Assembly: GCA_001771055.1 (NCBI GenBank)
Contig: MESS01000105.1
Span: forward strand, 15,328-21,356
Direction: 5' to 3'
Source of the DNA: Caldithrix sp. RBG_13_44_9
Lineage (GTDB): Bacteria; Calditrichota; Calditrichia; RBG-13-44-9
Length of the DNA stretch: 6,029 nucleotides
The notes beneath the pieces were generated by a model, which was given only the letters and a program-made list of their open reading frames with translations, made no database searches and had not been told where the DNA came from. Numbering within the stretch: the first letter of the stretch is position 1; each line of letters starts with the position of its first letter. This document shows positions 5,183-6,029 of this stretch, piece by piece. A program made the translations under genes and the position numbers.

Positions 5183-6029
5183 ATGGCCGAGCAACACGAG
5201 CGCATCTGGCAAAGTCTGCAAACACTTAAAGACAGCCTTGCCATAAAAGAATCCGTGGGAATCAAAAAATTGAAATTGATCATTTTTTCCGATCATCACC
5301 GTGGCCAAAATGATGGAGCCGATGATTTCCGGCGCTGTAAATCTGCCTATCATGCTGCTTTGGGTTACTATATTGAAGCCGGATTTACCCTCTACTTGCT
5401 GGGGGACGTGGAGGAACTGTGGGAGTGCCAGCCTAAAAAACCCGTGGAGACTTACCGTGACACCCTGGAACTGGAGCAGCAATTTGTCCTGAAAGGCCGC
5501 TACAAACGCCTGTGGGGTAATCATGATGACGAGTGGCAGTACCCAGGCCAGGTAGAACGGTTCCTAAAAACCCTGATCACTAACCAAGAAGAAACTCAGA
5601 CTGTCCACGAAGGAACGATGATCACCCTTACCTCGAAAGGCCAACCTATAGGAAACATCTTTTTTGTACATGGTCACCAGGGAACACTGGAGTCTGATCG
5701 TTTTGCCTGGCTCAGCCAGCTGGCGATACGTTTTCTCTGGCGACCCTTCCAACGATTAACCAAGGCAAAATCACCGACCCCTACCCGCGATTTCGACCTG
5801 CGCTTAAAGCAGGAAATCGCACTGCATGGATGGGCCCGCCAGCAAAGCAGACTTATCCTGATCAGCGGCCACACCCACCATCCGGTTTTTTCTTCAGTCT
5901 CTCATGAAAGCCGCCTGAAAAGCGAACTGGAAAATCTGAAGCAAAAATTGGAGCAGGCAGACACTGCCGCTGATCGGATAAATCTGCAACAAAAAATCAG
6001 TGACAAAACTGCCCGTCTGAACTGGGTAC
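5183..6029 (+). CDS. Calcineurin-like metallophosphoesterase (C-terminus beyond the window)
   Basis: The frame is open from ATG 5183 to the right edge: 282 codons, no stop. GAGAGGG (5167-5173), nine bases upstream, supports the start. All signature blocks of the binuclear metal phosphoesterase fold appear in order: FSDHHRG (D37, H39), LLGDVEELWE (D75), WGNHDDEW (N113, H114), FVHGHQG (H163, H165) and ISGHTHHP (H230, H232). Such enzymes use two divalent metals to hydrolyse phosphate mono- or diesters. The substrate here is unknown; a resemblance to LpxH-type lipid A enzymes is limited to the shared fold. There is no signal peptide, so it is probably cytosolic. After GHTHHP comes a long helix (about 241-280) with L245, L249, L252, L256, A259, A263 and I266 in heptad spacing, a likely coiled coil. 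It is separated from the genes before it by a terminator, so it probably has its own promoter, although none is clear. Confidence 0.93.
   Translation, partial: MAEQHERIWQSLQTLKDSLAIKESVGIKKLKLIIFSDHHRGQNDGADDFRRCKSAYHAALGYYIEAGFTLYLLGDVEELWECQPKKPVETYRDTLELEQQFVLKGRYKRLWGNHDDEWQYPGQVERFLKTLITNQEETQTVHEGTMITLTSKGQPIGNIFFVHGHQGTLESDRFAWLSQLAIRFLWRPFQRLTKAKSPTPTRDFDLRLKQEIALHGWARQQSRLILISGHTHHPVFSSVSHESRLKSELENLKQKLEQADTAADRINLQQKISDKTARLNWV

Noticed and set aside
5147..5524. A 125-codon open frame on the - strand.
   Set aside because: It lies opposite the phosphoesterase, whose metal-binding motifs fall in this interval on the + strand. It has no family resemblance.

Overview
The window reads as chromosomal DNA of a non-model bacterium, probably of the Fibrobacteres-Chlorobi-Bacteroidetes superphylum or a relative such as Calditrichota. 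Three things suggest this: the first, cut-off protein ends in a type A sorting domain of the type IX secretion system with the motif YQNYPNPFNPST; a DUF4412-type secreted protein is present; and the intergenic DNA is AT-rich while the genes are moderately GC-balanced. The lineage is an inference. All supported genes lie on the + strand. I see no mobile element, tRNA, rRNA or CRISPR array.

Layout. Bases 2-286 are the C-terminal end of a large secreted protein. After 33 bp comes a complete PLP-dependent enzyme of the Cys/Met metabolism family (320-1501). It fits methionine gamma-lyase or O-acetylhomoserine sulfhydrylase better than cystathionine lyase. Next is a TauE/SafE-type membrane exporter (about 1668-2465) with a confusing start region: a strong ribosome binding site leads to an ATG followed at once by stop codons. 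A cysteine-motif protein of unknown function follows (2581-3279), then a methionine-rich, exported DUF4412-like protein (3423-4211) closed by a very clear rho-independent terminator (4263-4304).

Bases 4305-4722 are AT-rich and non-coding, with several inverted repeats. They lead into a small lipoprotein gene (4723-4975) whose signal peptide and body are in different frames, joined across a run of seven T. A nine-codon mini-ORF (5021-5050) runs into a second terminator (5040-5071). The window ends inside a calcineurin-like metallophosphoesterase (5183 to the right edge) that has every metal-binding motif and a coiled coil after the last one.

How the genes may work together. The PLP enzyme and the TauE-type exporter could form a sulfur pair, one handling sulfur amino acids and the other exporting sulfite, sulfonate or another small sulfur anion. 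This rests only on adjacency and family knowledge. The remaining genes look like independent housekeeping or envelope genes. I find no convincing new multi-gene system. The observations most worth checking are the poly-T frameshift in the lipoprotein, the short-ORF-plus-terminator arrangement before the phosphoesterase, the odd start of the exporter gene, and the conserved-looking cysteine protein.
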